Shown here: piece after piece, positions 7,303-15,714 of the stretch
Position numbering within the stretch: position 1 is the stretch's first letter
How the letters are laid out: each line of letters starts with the position of its first letter
Assembly: GCA_030431635.1 (NCBI GenBank)
Contig: JAUIIL010000001.1
Location: 434,001-498,000, forward strand
Length of the DNA: 64,000 nt
Direction of reading: 5' to 3'
From: Bacteriovoracia bacterium
GTDB lineage: Bacteria; Bdellovibrionota; Bacteriovoracia; Bacteriovoracales; Bacteriovoracaceae
Notes under the pieces: model-generated
The model's database searches: none
What the model was told of the DNA's origin: nothing
What the model saw: only the letters and a program-made list of their open reading frames with translations
Position numbers and translations under genes: made by a program

Positions 7303-8450
7303 AGAACCTTCTTTATTTGCTCATAGGCCTGAATTAATTCTTCTTCACTAGTAGCGAAAGAAAGGCGCATATAATTTTCTTGCCCAAAGGCAATACCAGG
7401 AACAAGAGCAACCTTGGCCTCCTGAAGAAGGTACTGAGCGAGCTCATTGCAGTTTGCTCTTTTGCTATTTAAATGCCTGGAGACATCAAAAAAAAGATAG
7501 AAAGCTCCATCTGGTTTTGGGCAAGTAAAGAGTTCAGAGAACATCTCGTAAGAAAGATCTCGGCGCTTCTCATAGACTTTTATCATATCAGCAACAAAGC
7601 TCTGATCCATTAAGAGGGCCTCAACCGCTCCTTGTTGAGAAAAGGGACTATTGTTTCCTGTTAAATGACTTTGAAGTTTATTAACCGCTTTAATTAAATT
7701 TTTTTCAGCACACATATAACCAATGCGAAATCCAGTCATGCAGTGGCTTTTTGAAAGTGTTTGAACAGTAATAGTATGTCTGAAAGCTTCTTGGCTAAAG
7801 CTCGCTGGGCTTACGTGTTTGGCCTTCCCATAAGTGAGCCTTTCATACGCTTCATCTGAAATAAACCATAGGTTTTTTTGAATGATAAGGTTCATGAGAG
7901 TTCTAAGATCTTCTTCCGGATAAACTGCTCCTGTTGGATTATTAGGAGAGTTAATAATAATGGCCTTGGTTTTATTCGTAATCGCTTGCTCAATTAAATT
8001 CAAATTCATTTGGTGATTATCTGTCTCAACGAAAACAGGTACCCCTCCAGCAAGCTTAATGCTCTCAGGAAAAGTCACCCAGTAGGGCCTTAAAACAATA
8101 ACTTCATCCCCTGGATTAATGATAGTTTGGAAAATATTATAAAGAATTTGCTTGGAGCCATGAGAGATAAGTATATTTTCAACTCCACAGTCAATGGCAT
8201 TTTCTTGATGCAGTTTTTTTGCAATGGCCTCTCTCAAGGAAGTAAGACCAGGAACAAGAGAGTATTTCGTTTGGTTTTCTTCTAGGGCCTTAATTGTTGC
8301 TTGCTTAATATTCTCAGGTGTATGAAAATCCGGCTCACCAACATTAAGCCCTATAATTTTCTCACCACGGGACTTAAGTTCATGAATGACACTGGCCAAT
8401 CCCACTGTTTGAGATTCTTCAATATTAATGACTCTATCAGAGAGCTTCAT
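7299..8450 (-). CDS. Class I aminotransferase, aspartate/prephenate type (subgroup 1-beta)
   Basis: PLP-dependent aminotransferase of 383 residues. Visible signatures are NVGEPDF (36-42), NSPNNPTGAVY (167-177), SDEAYERL (198-205), and LSKSHCMTGFRIGY (232-245), in which K234 is the PLP Schiff-base lysine. The C-terminal MRLSFATSEEEL carries the carboxylate Arg. T15 (ESQTVGLA) and K100 (HGSKQ) align with Thr84 and Lys169 of Arabidopsis prephenate aminotransferase, reported as determinants of prephenate use in this subgroup. Lying between the DAHP synthase/mutase and tyrA-pheA, it probably transaminates prephenate to arogenate, aromatic oxo-acids, or oxaloacetate. The start codon overlaps the upstream stop by one base. 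Confidence 0.88.
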   Translation of the reverse strand: MKLSDRVINIEESQTVGLASVIHELKSRGEKIIGLNVGEPDFHTPENIKQATIKALEENQTKYSLVPGLTSLREAIAKKLHQENAIDCGVENILISHGSKQILYNIFQTIINPGDEVIVLRPYWVTFPESIKLAGGVPVFVETDNHQMNLNLIEQAITNKTKAIIINSPNNPTGAVYPEEDLRTLMNLIIQKNLWFISDEAYERLTYGKAKHVSPASFSQEAFRHTITVQTLSKSHCMTGFRIGYMCAEKNLIKAVNKLQSHLTGNNSPFSQQGAVEALLMDQSFVADMIKVYEKRRDLSYEMFSELFTCPKPDGAFYLFFDVSRHLNSKRANCNELAQYLLQEAKVALVPGIAFGQENYMRLSFATSEEELIQAYEQIKKVL

Positions 8451-9547
8451 TACTTTTTTATCCCATCTTTATGAAGGTTCATCATATCAGTTTGCTTCTT
8501 TAAAGATTCATTATGAATAACACCATAAAGCTCTTTGATATACTCTTCACGCAATTTGGCGTCTTTTCCCCACTGAAGACGCATATTAAACATGGCCTGC
8601 ATTCTCTCCATCTGTAGAGGAGTGACTTGTCCTTTAATTTTTGCTTCTCCAATTCCTTCAACAATTTCCATTCTCATTTGGAGGGCATCAATGATTTCTC
8701 TATCAATTCTATCAATCTTACTTCTTAGTCTATCGAGTTCCGCATCAAAATGTCTGTCGCTAGAAAAAGGAGTTCTATATTGAAGGTTATTTAAAATTTC
8801 ATCTAATCTCTGAGGTGTTACCTGTTGAGCAGCATCACTAAGAGCAATAGAAGGATCGAAGTGAGTTTCTACCATGAGTCCATCAAAATCAACATCCATG
8901 GCCTTTTGGCAAACCTTTTCAACTAAGTCTCGTTTCCCTGCGATATGGCTTGGATCACAAATAATAGGAAGGTTAGGGAAAAGCCTTTTAAGCTCAATTG
9001 GTATTTTCCAGTTAGGCTGATTTCTGTAATGAGTTTGCTCATATGTTGAAAAACCACGGTGAATGGCCACTAGTTTATTGATTCCAGAGTTTGCAAATCT
9101 CTCAAGGGCCCCAATCCAAAGAGCAAGATCTGCATTAATAGGGTTTTTAACCATAACAGGAATTCCAACTCCTCTAAGAGCATCAGCAATCTCTTGTACA
9201 GAAAAAGGGTTTACTGAAGTTCTGGCTCCTATCCAGAGGATATCTACATTATGCTTTAGCGCCAGCTCAACATGTTCAGCGTTGGCCACCTCTACTGTTG
9301 TTAAAAGTCCTGTTTCTTTTTTGACTGTTTCAAGCCAAGCAAGCCCCATGGCCCCAACTCCTTCAAAACTATTAGGCCTGGTTCTTGGTTTCCAAATCCC
9401 TGCCCTAAAAATCCTCACAAGCTCAATCTCTTTTAAGGCTTTGGCGGTGATGAGCATTTGTTCTTCATTTTCAGCACTACAAGGCCCAGCAATGACAAGA
9501 GGGTGAGTGAGGTTAGGAATCCATTTACTTAGGGCAATAGGGTTCAT
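8450..9547 (-). CDS. Bifunctional DAHP synthase (KDO8P-synthase-like) / chorismate mutase
   Basis: The 365-aa fusion joins the entry step of the pathway with the first branch step. Residues 1-260 are a type I-beta DAHP synthase: IAGPCSAENEEQ, FRAGIWKPRTRPNSFEG, LWIGARTSVNPF, MVKNP, AIHRGFS, CDPSHIAGKR and LMVETHFDPS. Residues about 265-345 are an AroQ-class chorismate mutase: LDRLRSKIDRIDREIIDAL, a helix ending RMEIVEGIGEAKIKG, then a C-terminal helix. The same domain order is known from Bacteroidetes enzymes such as those of Prevotella and Porphyromonas, where the mutase end can mediate feedback control by prephenate. It is first in the reverse operon. ATG is preceded by TTGGAGAAAAT, and a perfect dyad lies just upstream. 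Confidence 0.93.
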   Translation of the reverse strand: MNPIALSKWIPNLTHPLVIAGPCSAENEEQMLITAKALKEIELVRIFRAGIWKPRTRPNSFEGVGAMGLAWLETVKKETGLLTTVEVANAEHVELALKHNVDILWIGARTSVNPFSVQEIADALRGVGIPVMVKNPINADLALWIGALERFANSGINKLVAIHRGFSTYEQTHYRNQPNWKIPIELKRLFPNLPIICDPSHIAGKRDLVEKVCQKAMDVDFDGLMVETHFDPSIALSDAAQQVTPQRLDEILNNLQYRTPFSSDRHFDAELDRLRSKIDRIDREIIDALQMRMEIVEGIGEAKIKGQVTPLQMERMQAMFNMRLQWGKDAKLREEYIKELYGVIHNESLKKQTDMMNLHKDGIKK

Positions 9548-9560
9548 ATTTTCTCCAATT

Positions 9561-9575
9561 GTCTAAAAATTAGAC
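9561..9575. promoter_or_regulatory. Perfect dyad GTCTAA-AAA-TTAGAC before the DAHP synthase gene
   Basis: A 15-base perfect inverted repeat ends 14 bases upstream of the reverse start codon, immediately 5' of its ribosome site. It could be a repressor operator or a leader hairpin. The right half plus ATTT (9570-9579) recurs at 1122-1131 upstream of aroA, with the same A-run before it. Confidence 0.5.
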
Positions 9576-9687
9576 ATTTTTAAAGGCCTTTCTTAGCGTA
9601 TTTTTACTTTCAAGGCTCTACTTTGCACACTGGATGCCAAACCATTCTTTAATTAAGTTCACTTAAGAGAAATCCGAAAAAAAGGAT

Positions 9688-11289
9688 ATGAGCGATAATT
9701 TTGATTTAGATAAGCTAAAACGCTTACATAAAGCCATTTTAGATAATGCTGGCTATGCTCATATCACGGCGACAAATTCTGGGGTGATAACAAGTTTTAA
9801 TCATGCTGCAGAAAAGATGTTGGGGTATAAAGCAAGTGAACTCATAGGAAAAGAAACGCCTGCTATTTTTCATGATTTAGATGAAGTGGTACAAAGAGCG
9901 AAAGAATTCTCTCTAATTCTTAGAAGAGAGATTCAACCAGGATTTGAAACTTTTGTTTGTTTAACAGATGCATTACTTCCTAATCAGCATGAATGGACCT
10001 ATATCCATAAAAATGGGAAGCGTTTTCCTGTTCAGTTAAATATTACTGCCTTAAGAAACGATGAGGGAGTTATAGAGGGTTATCTTGGTATTGCTTCAGA
10101 TATTTCAGAAAGAAAAGAAAGAGAAAAAGAGGTTTATGAGAGTCATTTAAAAACACAAATGGCCCTTAAAGCAAAGACTGAATTTTTGGCCAATATGAGC
10201 CATGAAATCCGCTCACCTATGAACGGTGTTCTTGGGATGGTTCAGTTATTAAAAACAACTAAGTTATCTATTGAGCAAAAAGCAATGCTTGAGACGATTG
10301 AAACAAGTGGAAAAAGTTTACTCGTGATTCTTAATGATATACTTGATATTTCTAAAATCGAGTCAGGAAAAATTGACTTAGAAAAAATCCCTTTTGATAT
10401 TAAAAAATGTGCTCAAGAGGCCATTTCTTTATTCTCTTATAACTCCCAAGAGAAAGAAGTTGAGCTTAAAATAAACTTTAGTGGACTCAAACATGATTTT
10501 TATAAAGGTGATATCACTCGAATAAGACAAGTTCTTGTGAACTTACTTTCTAACGCGATTAAGTTTACTCCTCAAGGTGAGGTTGAGTTGATCTTAAGAA
10601 ATGAATCAAAAAATATTATTATTGAAATCAAAGATTCTGGTGTTGGTATAGCCAAAGATAAGCAAAAGAACTTGTTTCAGGCTTTTACTCAAGCCGATAG
10701 TTCGATCACAAGAAAATATGGGGGGACTGGGTTGGGGCTCGCCATCTGTTCTCAACTTGTTCAGTTAATGAATGGATATATTGAGCTTGAAAGTGAAGAA
10801 GGAAAGGGGAGTCTTTTCCGTGTTGTTCTAAAACTAATGGAGGCTTCAAGTGAGGATCTCAAAAATCATGAAGACAAGTTGGTATTAAAAAAAATGAGTG
10901 AGAATTATCCTCATCAGATTTTACTGACTGAGGATAACCCGGTTAACCAAAAAGTATGTTCTATGATTTTATCTAAACTTGGTTATCAGTGTGACATTGC
11001 TAGCAATGGTAAAGAAGCTCTCAAGAAATTAAGAGCAGGGAAGAAATACACTCTTATTTTAATGGATTTGCAGATGCCTGAAATGGATGGATTTAGTGCA
11101 ACGTCTGAAATCCTTAAAAAGTATAAAGATTCAAGCCCTATTATTATTATTGCTTTAACGGCCAATGCCTATGAGGAAGATAGAAAGCGATGTCAGGAAG
11201 TTGGCATGCATGGTTTTCTATCAAAACCAATCAAAATTGAAGAACTTGTAGATGTTTTAAAAAAACATTATAGAGGAAAACTTACTTAG
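9688..11289 (+). CDS. Hybrid sensor histidine kinase, PAS-HisKA-HATPase-REC
   Basis: Cytoplasmic 533-aa sensor with no membrane segments. A PAS domain covers about residues 15-140: ITSFNHAAEKMLGYKASELIG, and the PAC end VIEGYLGIASDISERKE. The HisKA dimerisation domain has H172 in FLANMSHEIRSPMNG. The ATPase domain (about 275-390) shows VLVNLLSNAIKFT (N box), DSGVGIA (G1) and YGGTGLGLAI (G2). A C-terminal receiver (about 408-530) has LTEDNPVNQKV and D460 in LMDLQMPEMDG. It is an intracellular redox- or ligand-sensing phosphorelay kinase that needs a separate HPt; one is at 23393, though pairing is a guess. AAAGGA precedes the ATG. Its end overlaps the convergent gene by eight bases. Confidence 0.93.
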   Translation: MSDNFDLDKLKRLHKAILDNAGYAHITATNSGVITSFNHAAEKMLGYKASELIGKETPAIFHDLDEVVQRAKEFSLILRREIQPGFETFVCLTDALLPNQHEWTYIHKNGKRFPVQLNITALRNDEGVIEGYLGIASDISERKEREKEVYESHLKTQMALKAKTEFLANMSHEIRSPMNGVLGMVQLLKTTKLSIEQKAMLETIETSGKSLLVILNDILDISKIESGKIDLEKIPFDIKKCAQEAISLFSYNSQEKEVELKINFSGLKHDFYKGDITRIRQVLVNLLSNAIKFTPQGEVELILRNESKNIIIEIKDSGVGIAKDKQKNLFQAFTQADSSITRKYGGTGLGLAICSQLVQLMNGYIELESEEGKGSLFRVVLKLMEASSEDLKNHEDKLVLKKMSENYPHQILLTEDNPVNQKVCSMILSKLGYQCDIASNGKEALKKLRAGKKYTLILMDLQMPEMDGFSATSEILKKYKDSSPIIIIALTANAYEEDRKRCQEVGMHGFLSKPIKIEELVDVLKKHYRGKLT

Positions 11290-12379
11290 AAAAAGTGATA
11301 CGGTAAATAACATCAGCGTAATCATCAGAGACAAGCATACCTCCATTACTTTCAAAGATAATATCAACTGGACGGCCATAGGTGGTTTCGTTTCTCATAA
11401 AACCAATAGCAAAGTCCTGTTTACGGAGAGCTTTTTTACCCTCCTCATCAATTCTCACATAAGAGATTTTATAACCTGACTTAGAACTTCGGTTCCATGA
11501 GCCGTGTTCAGCAACAAAAAAACCTTTTTGATAGCGAGTTGGAAATTGCTTTGTTTGTGAAAACTTCAACCCTAAAGGAGCAACATGGGCCCCCATTTTC
11601 ATCATAGGTTTTACAAACTGAAAATTCTTTGGGGTTTTACTCGCAAAGTTAGGATCGGCAATATTGTCGGCATGAATAAAAGGAAAACCAAAATGCTCTC
11701 CTCTTTTTGTGGCCTTATTAAGCTCGCAATCTGGTTTATTATCTCCTAGAAGATCCCGCCCATTATCTGTGAACCATAACTCTTTTGTTTGAGGATGCCA
11801 GGTAAGACCTACGGAGTTTCTTACTCCGTGAGCATAAGGGGTTAAGAGGCCAGTTGAAAGATCGAGGGTATGAATAGAGGAGAACCTCTCATCATCTTTC
11901 AAGCAAACATTACAGGGAGCTCCGATGGGAATATACAGCAGATTATCTGGCCCAAAAGCAATATACTTCCAACCATGGTGCCTGATGGCCGGTAATTTGT
12001 CATAGATAAGTTCTTTATTAATAAGATGTGTTTTTTGTCCAAGCTTTGAGTGCACATCTTTGATACGCCATAATTTATTCACTTCAGCGATATAGAGAGA
12101 ACCTTCTTTGTAGGCCACTCCGTTAGGCATATAAAGATCTCGCGCAAGAACATGTTTTGTTTCAAAAACACCATCTTTATTTTTATCCTCTAAAGCGTAA
12201 ACACTTCCTTCATTTCTTGTGCCAACAAAAAGAACTCCTTTTTCACTGAGGGCCATGGATCTTGCGTTCTTTACATCACTTGCAGCAATTTCAATTTTAA
12301 AACCTTCTGGTAGAGTTATTTTTGAAAGATCAATTTTAGCTGCTAGAGTGAATGAGAAGAGTGTGAGAAAAAAAAGCAT
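11282..12379 (-). CDS. Exported PQQ-dependent sugar/sorbosone-dehydrogenase-like beta-propeller
   Basis: The start is set at 12379 (M-LFFLTLFSFTLAA, a signal peptide) with GAGGCG upstream. An in-frame extension to 12529 would bury the signal sequence inside a protein and is rejected. The mature 350 residues show the propeller pattern of soluble aldose sugar dehydrogenases and L-sorbosone dehydrogenases: LPEGFKIEIAA at the start, ARSMALSEKGVLFVGTR, MPNGVAYKEGSLYIAE, HHGWKYIAFGPDNLLYIPIG, YAHGVRNSVGLTWHP, ELWFTDNGRD, FVAEHGSWNRS, and the end GGMLVSDDYADVIYRI. A His-Gly in HHGWK and the Gly-Asn-Arg-Asp-type strands match the PQQ/calcium site. Cofactor use is family inference. It probably oxidises an aldose or aldehyde in the periplasm. 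It is transcribed divergently from the TM2 gene. Confidence 0.82.
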   Translation of the reverse strand: MLFFLTLFSFTLAAKIDLSKITLPEGFKIEIAASDVKNARSMALSEKGVLFVGTRNEGSVYALEDKNKDGVFETKHVLARDLYMPNGVAYKEGSLYIAEVNKLWRIKDVHSKLGQKTHLINKELIYDKLPAIRHHGWKYIAFGPDNLLYIPIGAPCNVCLKDDERFSSIHTLDLSTGLLTPYAHGVRNSVGLTWHPQTKELWFTDNGRDLLGDNKPDCELNKATKRGEHFGFPFIHADNIADPNFASKTPKNFQFVKPMMKMGAHVAPLGLKFSQTKQFPTRYQKGFFVAEHGSWNRSSKSGYKISYVRIDEEGKKALRKQDFAIGFMRNETTYGRPVDIIFESNGGMLVSDDYADVIYRITFSK

Positions 12380-12430
12380 ACGTCGCCTCGCGCATATAGA
12401 GATTGATAAGATTATTGTATAAGGTCTTTT

Positions 12431-12853
12431 ATGAATGATAAAGCAATAGAGAAAGTCTACTTTCCAAACGATACTCATGGCCTCTTTGTAGGGTATCTTT
12501 TGTGGATTTTTGGTTTTATGGGAGCTCATCGCTTCTACTACGGTAGGCCTATTAGTGGATCTATTTATTTTTTTACCTTTGGGCTAGTAGGCATTGGATG
12601 GTTAATTGATCTTTTCCTTATTCCTGGAATGGATGAGAAGTGTGATTTAAAATATAAAAGTGGGGCCATTAACTATAATATTGCCTGGACCCTTTTAACT
12701 TTTACTGGAGTTTTGGGTTTGCATCGCTTTTATATGGGGAAATATCTCTCTGGAATTCTCTACCTCGTCTCAGGAGGAATTTTTGGCATTGGTTATCTTT
12801 ATGACTACGTCACGCTCAACGAGCAAATAACTGAGATTCAACGGACATGGTAA
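12431..12853 (+). CDS. Double TM2-domain membrane protein
   Basis: A 140-residue inner-membrane protein made of two TM2 modules in tandem. Module one (about residues 18-70) reads FGFMGAHRFYYGRPISGSI and GLVGIGWLIDLFLIPGM. Module two (about 83-130) reads TGVLGLHRFYMGKYLSGIL and GGIFGIGYLYDYV. Each module pairs two hydrophobic helices around the GAHRFY-G motif, giving four helices. Most bacterial TM2 proteins carry one copy with a zinc ribbon or tail; the duplication is uncommon. Function unknown. The start follows AAGGTCTTTT, and the last codons overlap the next gene (ATGGTAA). A divergent promoter is expected in 12380-12430. Confidence 0.88.
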   Translation: MNDKAIEKVYFPNDTHGLFVGYLLWIFGFMGAHRFYYGRPISGSIYFFTFGLVGIGWLIDLFLIPGMDEKCDLKYKSGAINYNIAWTLLTFTGVLGLHRFYMGKYLSGILYLVSGGIFGIGYLYDYVTLNEQITEIQRTW

Positions 12854-13503
12854 GAAAAGTTCTTTTGATTGGAGCGACAGGGCTAACAGGTCAAGAGGTG
12901 CTTAGTCAGCTTCTAAAAAGTGAGAGTATTGATTGTGTCATCGCTCCCTCTAGAAGGGCACTTGAGATAACTCATTCCAAACTCATAAATCCTCTTTTTC
13001 AATCAATCGATGAATTAGATTTAGCTCCTTTTGATGTCGACTTACTTATCAGTTGCTTTGGAACAACAAAAAAAAGAGCAGGGGGTAGTAGGGCCTTTCG
13101 AGAACTAGAGAAAGGATTTATGGAAACTCTCTTAGCTAAAGTACGACAAAAATCAGTTGAGAAGGTTGTTCTTATAAGCTCTATGGGAGCTAATGAGACA
13201 AGTTTGTTTGATTATCTAAGAGTGAAAGCCGAAATAGAGAGTTTCGCCACCGAGTTAAAGTTTCAATCCCTCTATTTATTGAGACCTTCTTTTCTTTTGG
13301 GAAGACGAGGGGGAGAAATGAGAACGGCCGAGAGGGTGATTCAATACTTTTTATCTAAATTCTCGTTTCTCAAAGGGGCTTTCTTAGGTGTTTGGGGTAT
13401 CGAAGTTATTGATTTATCTAGGTTTATTCTCAAGATATGTAGAAATCCCGTACCTGGGATTCATGTTATTGACAATAAAATGCTGCATTTGCTAAGTAGA
13501 TAA
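12847..13503 (+). CDS. Atypical short-chain dehydrogenase, HTATIP2/NAD(P)-binding type
   Basis: 218 residues with a Rossmann fold. VLLIGATGLTGQEVLSQLL (5-23) is the GxxGxxG nucleotide loop of atypical SDRs. Next come SRRALE (second strand with basic residues favouring NADPH), FDVDLLISCFGTTKKRAGGS, and VEKVVLISSMGANETS, where the usual catalytic Tyr-x3-Lys appears as YLRVKAEIE. SLYLLRPSFLLGRRGGEM matches the LRPgxL-x-G-x-R motif of HTATIP2-like proteins. The substrate is unknown; relatives act as NAD(P)H-dependent oxidoreductases or sensors. It overlaps the TM2 gene by seven bases and is followed four bases later by the DUF3616 gene, so the three are probably one operon. Confidence 0.82.
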   Translation: MVRKVLLIGATGLTGQEVLSQLLKSESIDCVIAPSRRALEITHSKLINPLFQSIDELDLAPFDVDLLISCFGTTKKRAGGSRAFRELEKGFMETLLAKVRQKSVEKVVLISSMGANETSLFDYLRVKAEIESFATELKFQSLYLLRPSFLLGRRGGEMRTAERVIQYFLSKFSFLKGAFLGVWGIEVIDLSRFILKICRNPVPGIHVIDNKMLHLLSR

Positions 13504-13507
13504 CACT

Positions 13508-14503
13508 ATGCAGAAAATCACTTTTTTACTTCTTCTCTTATCCGTAAACGCTTTTTCTCAAAGAGCAAAAAAAAGCCAGTTCTTAGAATTAAGAAATGTT
13601 CCATACAATCTCAGGGGAGAATTAAGCGATATTGCTTGCCATAGAAGTGATACTTGCGCTGTCAGTTCTGATGAGGGGAATGAACTTCTATTGGCCAAAT
13701 TGGTTCAAAAGAAAAAACAAACTAAGGCAGCCTTTAGTGTTGAAAGTAAAATTAGGCTTGATTATGAGTATCGTAATTTAGATATTGAGGGAATTGCAGC
13801 TTACGAGAATGGCTACTTTGCAGTTGGCTCTCATTCAAAAACAAAGGATAAAGAAGCGAAAGCTGGAGAAATGCCTGGCTATTATCGCTTTTATCAAGTG
13901 ACTCTTAACGAAGAGAAACCAGAAGAGAGCCAAATTAGGATTGGAACACTCTCTCATATTATTGCAGCGATTCCTGAACTTGCCGAGTATCAAGATAAGT
14001 ACCTTGCCGAGGGTGGTGTCAATATAGAAGGCCTTGCTTATTCTAATGGGATTCTTTATTTTGGTCTAAAAAATCCTCGTCACAATCTTAGCTCTCGAGA
14101 TGATGAGGTATATGTTCTAGAGACATCAGCGGAAGCTCCTTTCGATCAAAACACAACAGAGTTTAAGTTACAGAAAATTAGAGCTTTCAAAGGAACTCAA
14201 ATAACTGAGATGGAGATGTTAGGTGAGAGTATGATAGTTCTCTCTAGAAACTCTTCTGTAAAAAATGGTCAAGAAAGAGAAGTGACTCATATTTACGAGC
14301 TTTCAAAATTTGGTTCATTAAATGACATTGTTTTTCCTTATGACTCGCGACTTGATAGAAATGACAGGCAAAAACAAGCAGAAGGGATGGCCTTATATCC
14401 AGATGAGAATTCAAGCTGTCGTTACAAGGTTATGGTTCTTTATGATGAATCAAAGAGTGTTGTCCCTAAACTTGAGGTGAAGGAAACTTCTCAGTGCTTT
14501 TAG
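13508..14503 (+). CDS. Exported DUF3616 family protein
   Basis: 331 residues with signal peptide MQKITFLLLLLSVNAFS. The body has the DUF3616 pattern: LSDIACHRSDTCAVSSDEGN, LDIEGIAAYENGYFAVGSHS (the DxEGIA and GSHS motifs), GGVNIEGLAYSNGILYFGLKNP (second EGLA plus L-x-GL-x-P), and a final AEGMALYP. These repeats suggest a beta-propeller or phytase-like fold in the periplasm. No enzymatic role is established for the family. Two Cys near residues 43 and 49 and one pair near the C-terminus may form disulfides. It closes the TM2-SDR-DUF3616 run and ends four bases into the convergent gene. Confidence 0.8.
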   Translation: MQKITFLLLLLSVNAFSQRAKKSQFLELRNVPYNLRGELSDIACHRSDTCAVSSDEGNELLLAKLVQKKKQTKAAFSVESKIRLDYEYRNLDIEGIAAYENGYFAVGSHSKTKDKEAKAGEMPGYYRFYQVTLNEEKPEESQIRIGTLSHIIAAIPELAEYQDKYLAEGGVNIEGLAYSNGILYFGLKNPRHNLSSRDDEVYVLETSAEAPFDQNTTEFKLQKIRAFKGTQITEMEMLGESMIVLSRNSSVKNGQEREVTHIYELSKFGSLNDIVFPYDSRLDRNDRQKQAEGMALYPDENSSCRYKVMVLYDESKSVVPKLEVKETSQCF

Positions 14504-15714
14504 TTCTTTAGCTTATTATAGCCTTTAATATATTCTTCATCAGGAAATCTCTCTTTAAGAATGTCAGAAAAACTTCTTTTTCTTTCCTTCTCATCGCCTC
14601 TAGAGTTTAGTTCGTAGTCGGGTTGGACTCCCCATTCCTTAACAAAGTACTTCATTTTCTCTAAATCAGGTCTCTCTTGACACTGTCTCATAAAAAAACC
14701 GAATAAGTTTTTGAAACTAAGATTGGTTTCGCTATATTTTGAGAGAGGACAATTTTTCATAATTTTTTTAACTCGACTCATAGGAGCAGATGTGAGTAGG
14801 TCACACACTGGATAGTAACAAGCTCCTTTTTGAACAAGAGCCTGGTCCCACTTACTTCTTTCAAGGAGTTTAATCATTTTATCATCCCCTGAAGCGTAGA
14901 TGAGCTTCGGGATTATTTCTTGTTCCTCTTTGTTAAAATTGTGCATAAGCACTTTTTTCACCATCTTAACCCAACCTCTATCAATAATACCTAAGTAATC
15001 TTTGGCAGGACAAATAAGGTCTGTGTCTTCTAGAAACTCTTGCTGAGAGTCAGACCTTGCAATTCCAATGAGAGGGGAGATAATTGATGAATCAAGGGTC
15101 TCACTATTCCTATCAATTCCAAATAAGTTGGCGTTAAAGACAAGTTGGTAAAAGAAAGCCCCATACTTTCCTTCATCACACACATCTTTTGTGTAACCTT
15201 GTTCGTTTACTTGTTGCCAAAGAGAAAAGGGTTTTTCTTGTTTGGGAATTTCATTACAGAGGGTATGTCCCTCAACGTCTTCTTTGTCAGAGTGCCTTCC
15301 TTCGTGGATATAAGTGGAGAGCCTTGCGTTCTGATCATTTCTTTTAAAATGACTGGTATAAAAACTAATTGTTTTATTTCCGGCCCTTTCATTAGACGCA
15401 ATCCAGTCTTCCCTTTCAAAATCATCGGGGTAATTTATTTTTTCAATTCTTTGAGAGAGCCACTTTAAATAAGTATCTCCAGAGATATTTCCTTTAAAGA
15501 ATTTGCGGTGAAGTTTAGAACCTCCCCCTTTTTTGGGGATATTAGCAAGGGCTTGTAAATCACTTTTAATTAACTCTCTTTGCTCAGGTGTATATTTCAG
15601 TGAAATTTTAAAGGTAGCTTCTTTATGCGCAGACTTAATAGTAAACTCTTCATAATCTTGAGAGAAGGCCATCGGAATGAAGAGAAAAAAAAGAAGGAAG
15701 TTAATTTTCTTCAT
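14500..15714 (-). CDS. Exported HExxH protein, putative metallopeptidase
   Basis: The start is M-KKINFLLFFLFIPMAFS at 15714, a clear signal peptide. A longer in-frame reading to 15915 only covers the preceding gene in another frame and is rejected. Of 404 residues, the N-terminal domain (about 20-200) has YIHEGRHSD with H137 and H141, a gluzincin-type HExxH. It is followed by DVEGH, whose Glu or His could be the third ligand. Several Cys lie after it. The C-terminal half (about 225-400) is helical and repetitive (VKMVKKVL, DKMIKLLERS, MSRVKKIMKNC), resembling ankyrin-like helix pairs, probably for binding. No exact family is recognised. It overlaps the upstream gene by 14 bases, so they are coupled. 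Confidence 0.65.
   Translation of the reverse strand: MKKINFLLFFLFIPMAFSQDYEEFTIKSAHKEATFKISLKYTPEQRELIKSDLQALANIPKKGGGSKLHRKFFKGNISGDTYLKWLSQRIEKINYPDDFEREDWIASNERAGNKTISFYTSHFKRNDQNARLSTYIHEGRHSDKEDVEGHTLCNEIPKQEKPFSLWQQVNEQGYTKDVCDEGKYGAFFYQLVFNANLFGIDRNSETLDSSIISPLIGIARSDSQQEFLEDTDLICPAKDYLGIIDRGWVKMVKKVLMHNFNKEEQEIIPKLIYASGDDKMIKLLERSKWDQALVQKGACYYPVCDLLTSAPMSRVKKIMKNCPLSKYSETNLSFKNLFGFFMRQCQERPDLEKMKYFVKEWGVQPDYELNSRGDEKERKRSFSDILKERFPDEEYIKGYNKLKN

Noticed and set aside
9063-9506. Forward 147-codon frame inside the DAHP synthase gene
   Set aside because: Antisense shadow of a strongly conserved enzyme; composition follows the reverse gene.
9688-11289. Assigning the hybrid kinase to control of the aromatic operon
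   Set aside because: It is only divergent from it; PAS-hybrid kinases are common and nothing in the sequence links them.
12380-12529. Upstream extension of the sugar-dehydrogenase-like gene
   Set aside because: It would place 50 non-conserved residues before a clear signal peptide and overlap the divergent TM2 gene and promoter.
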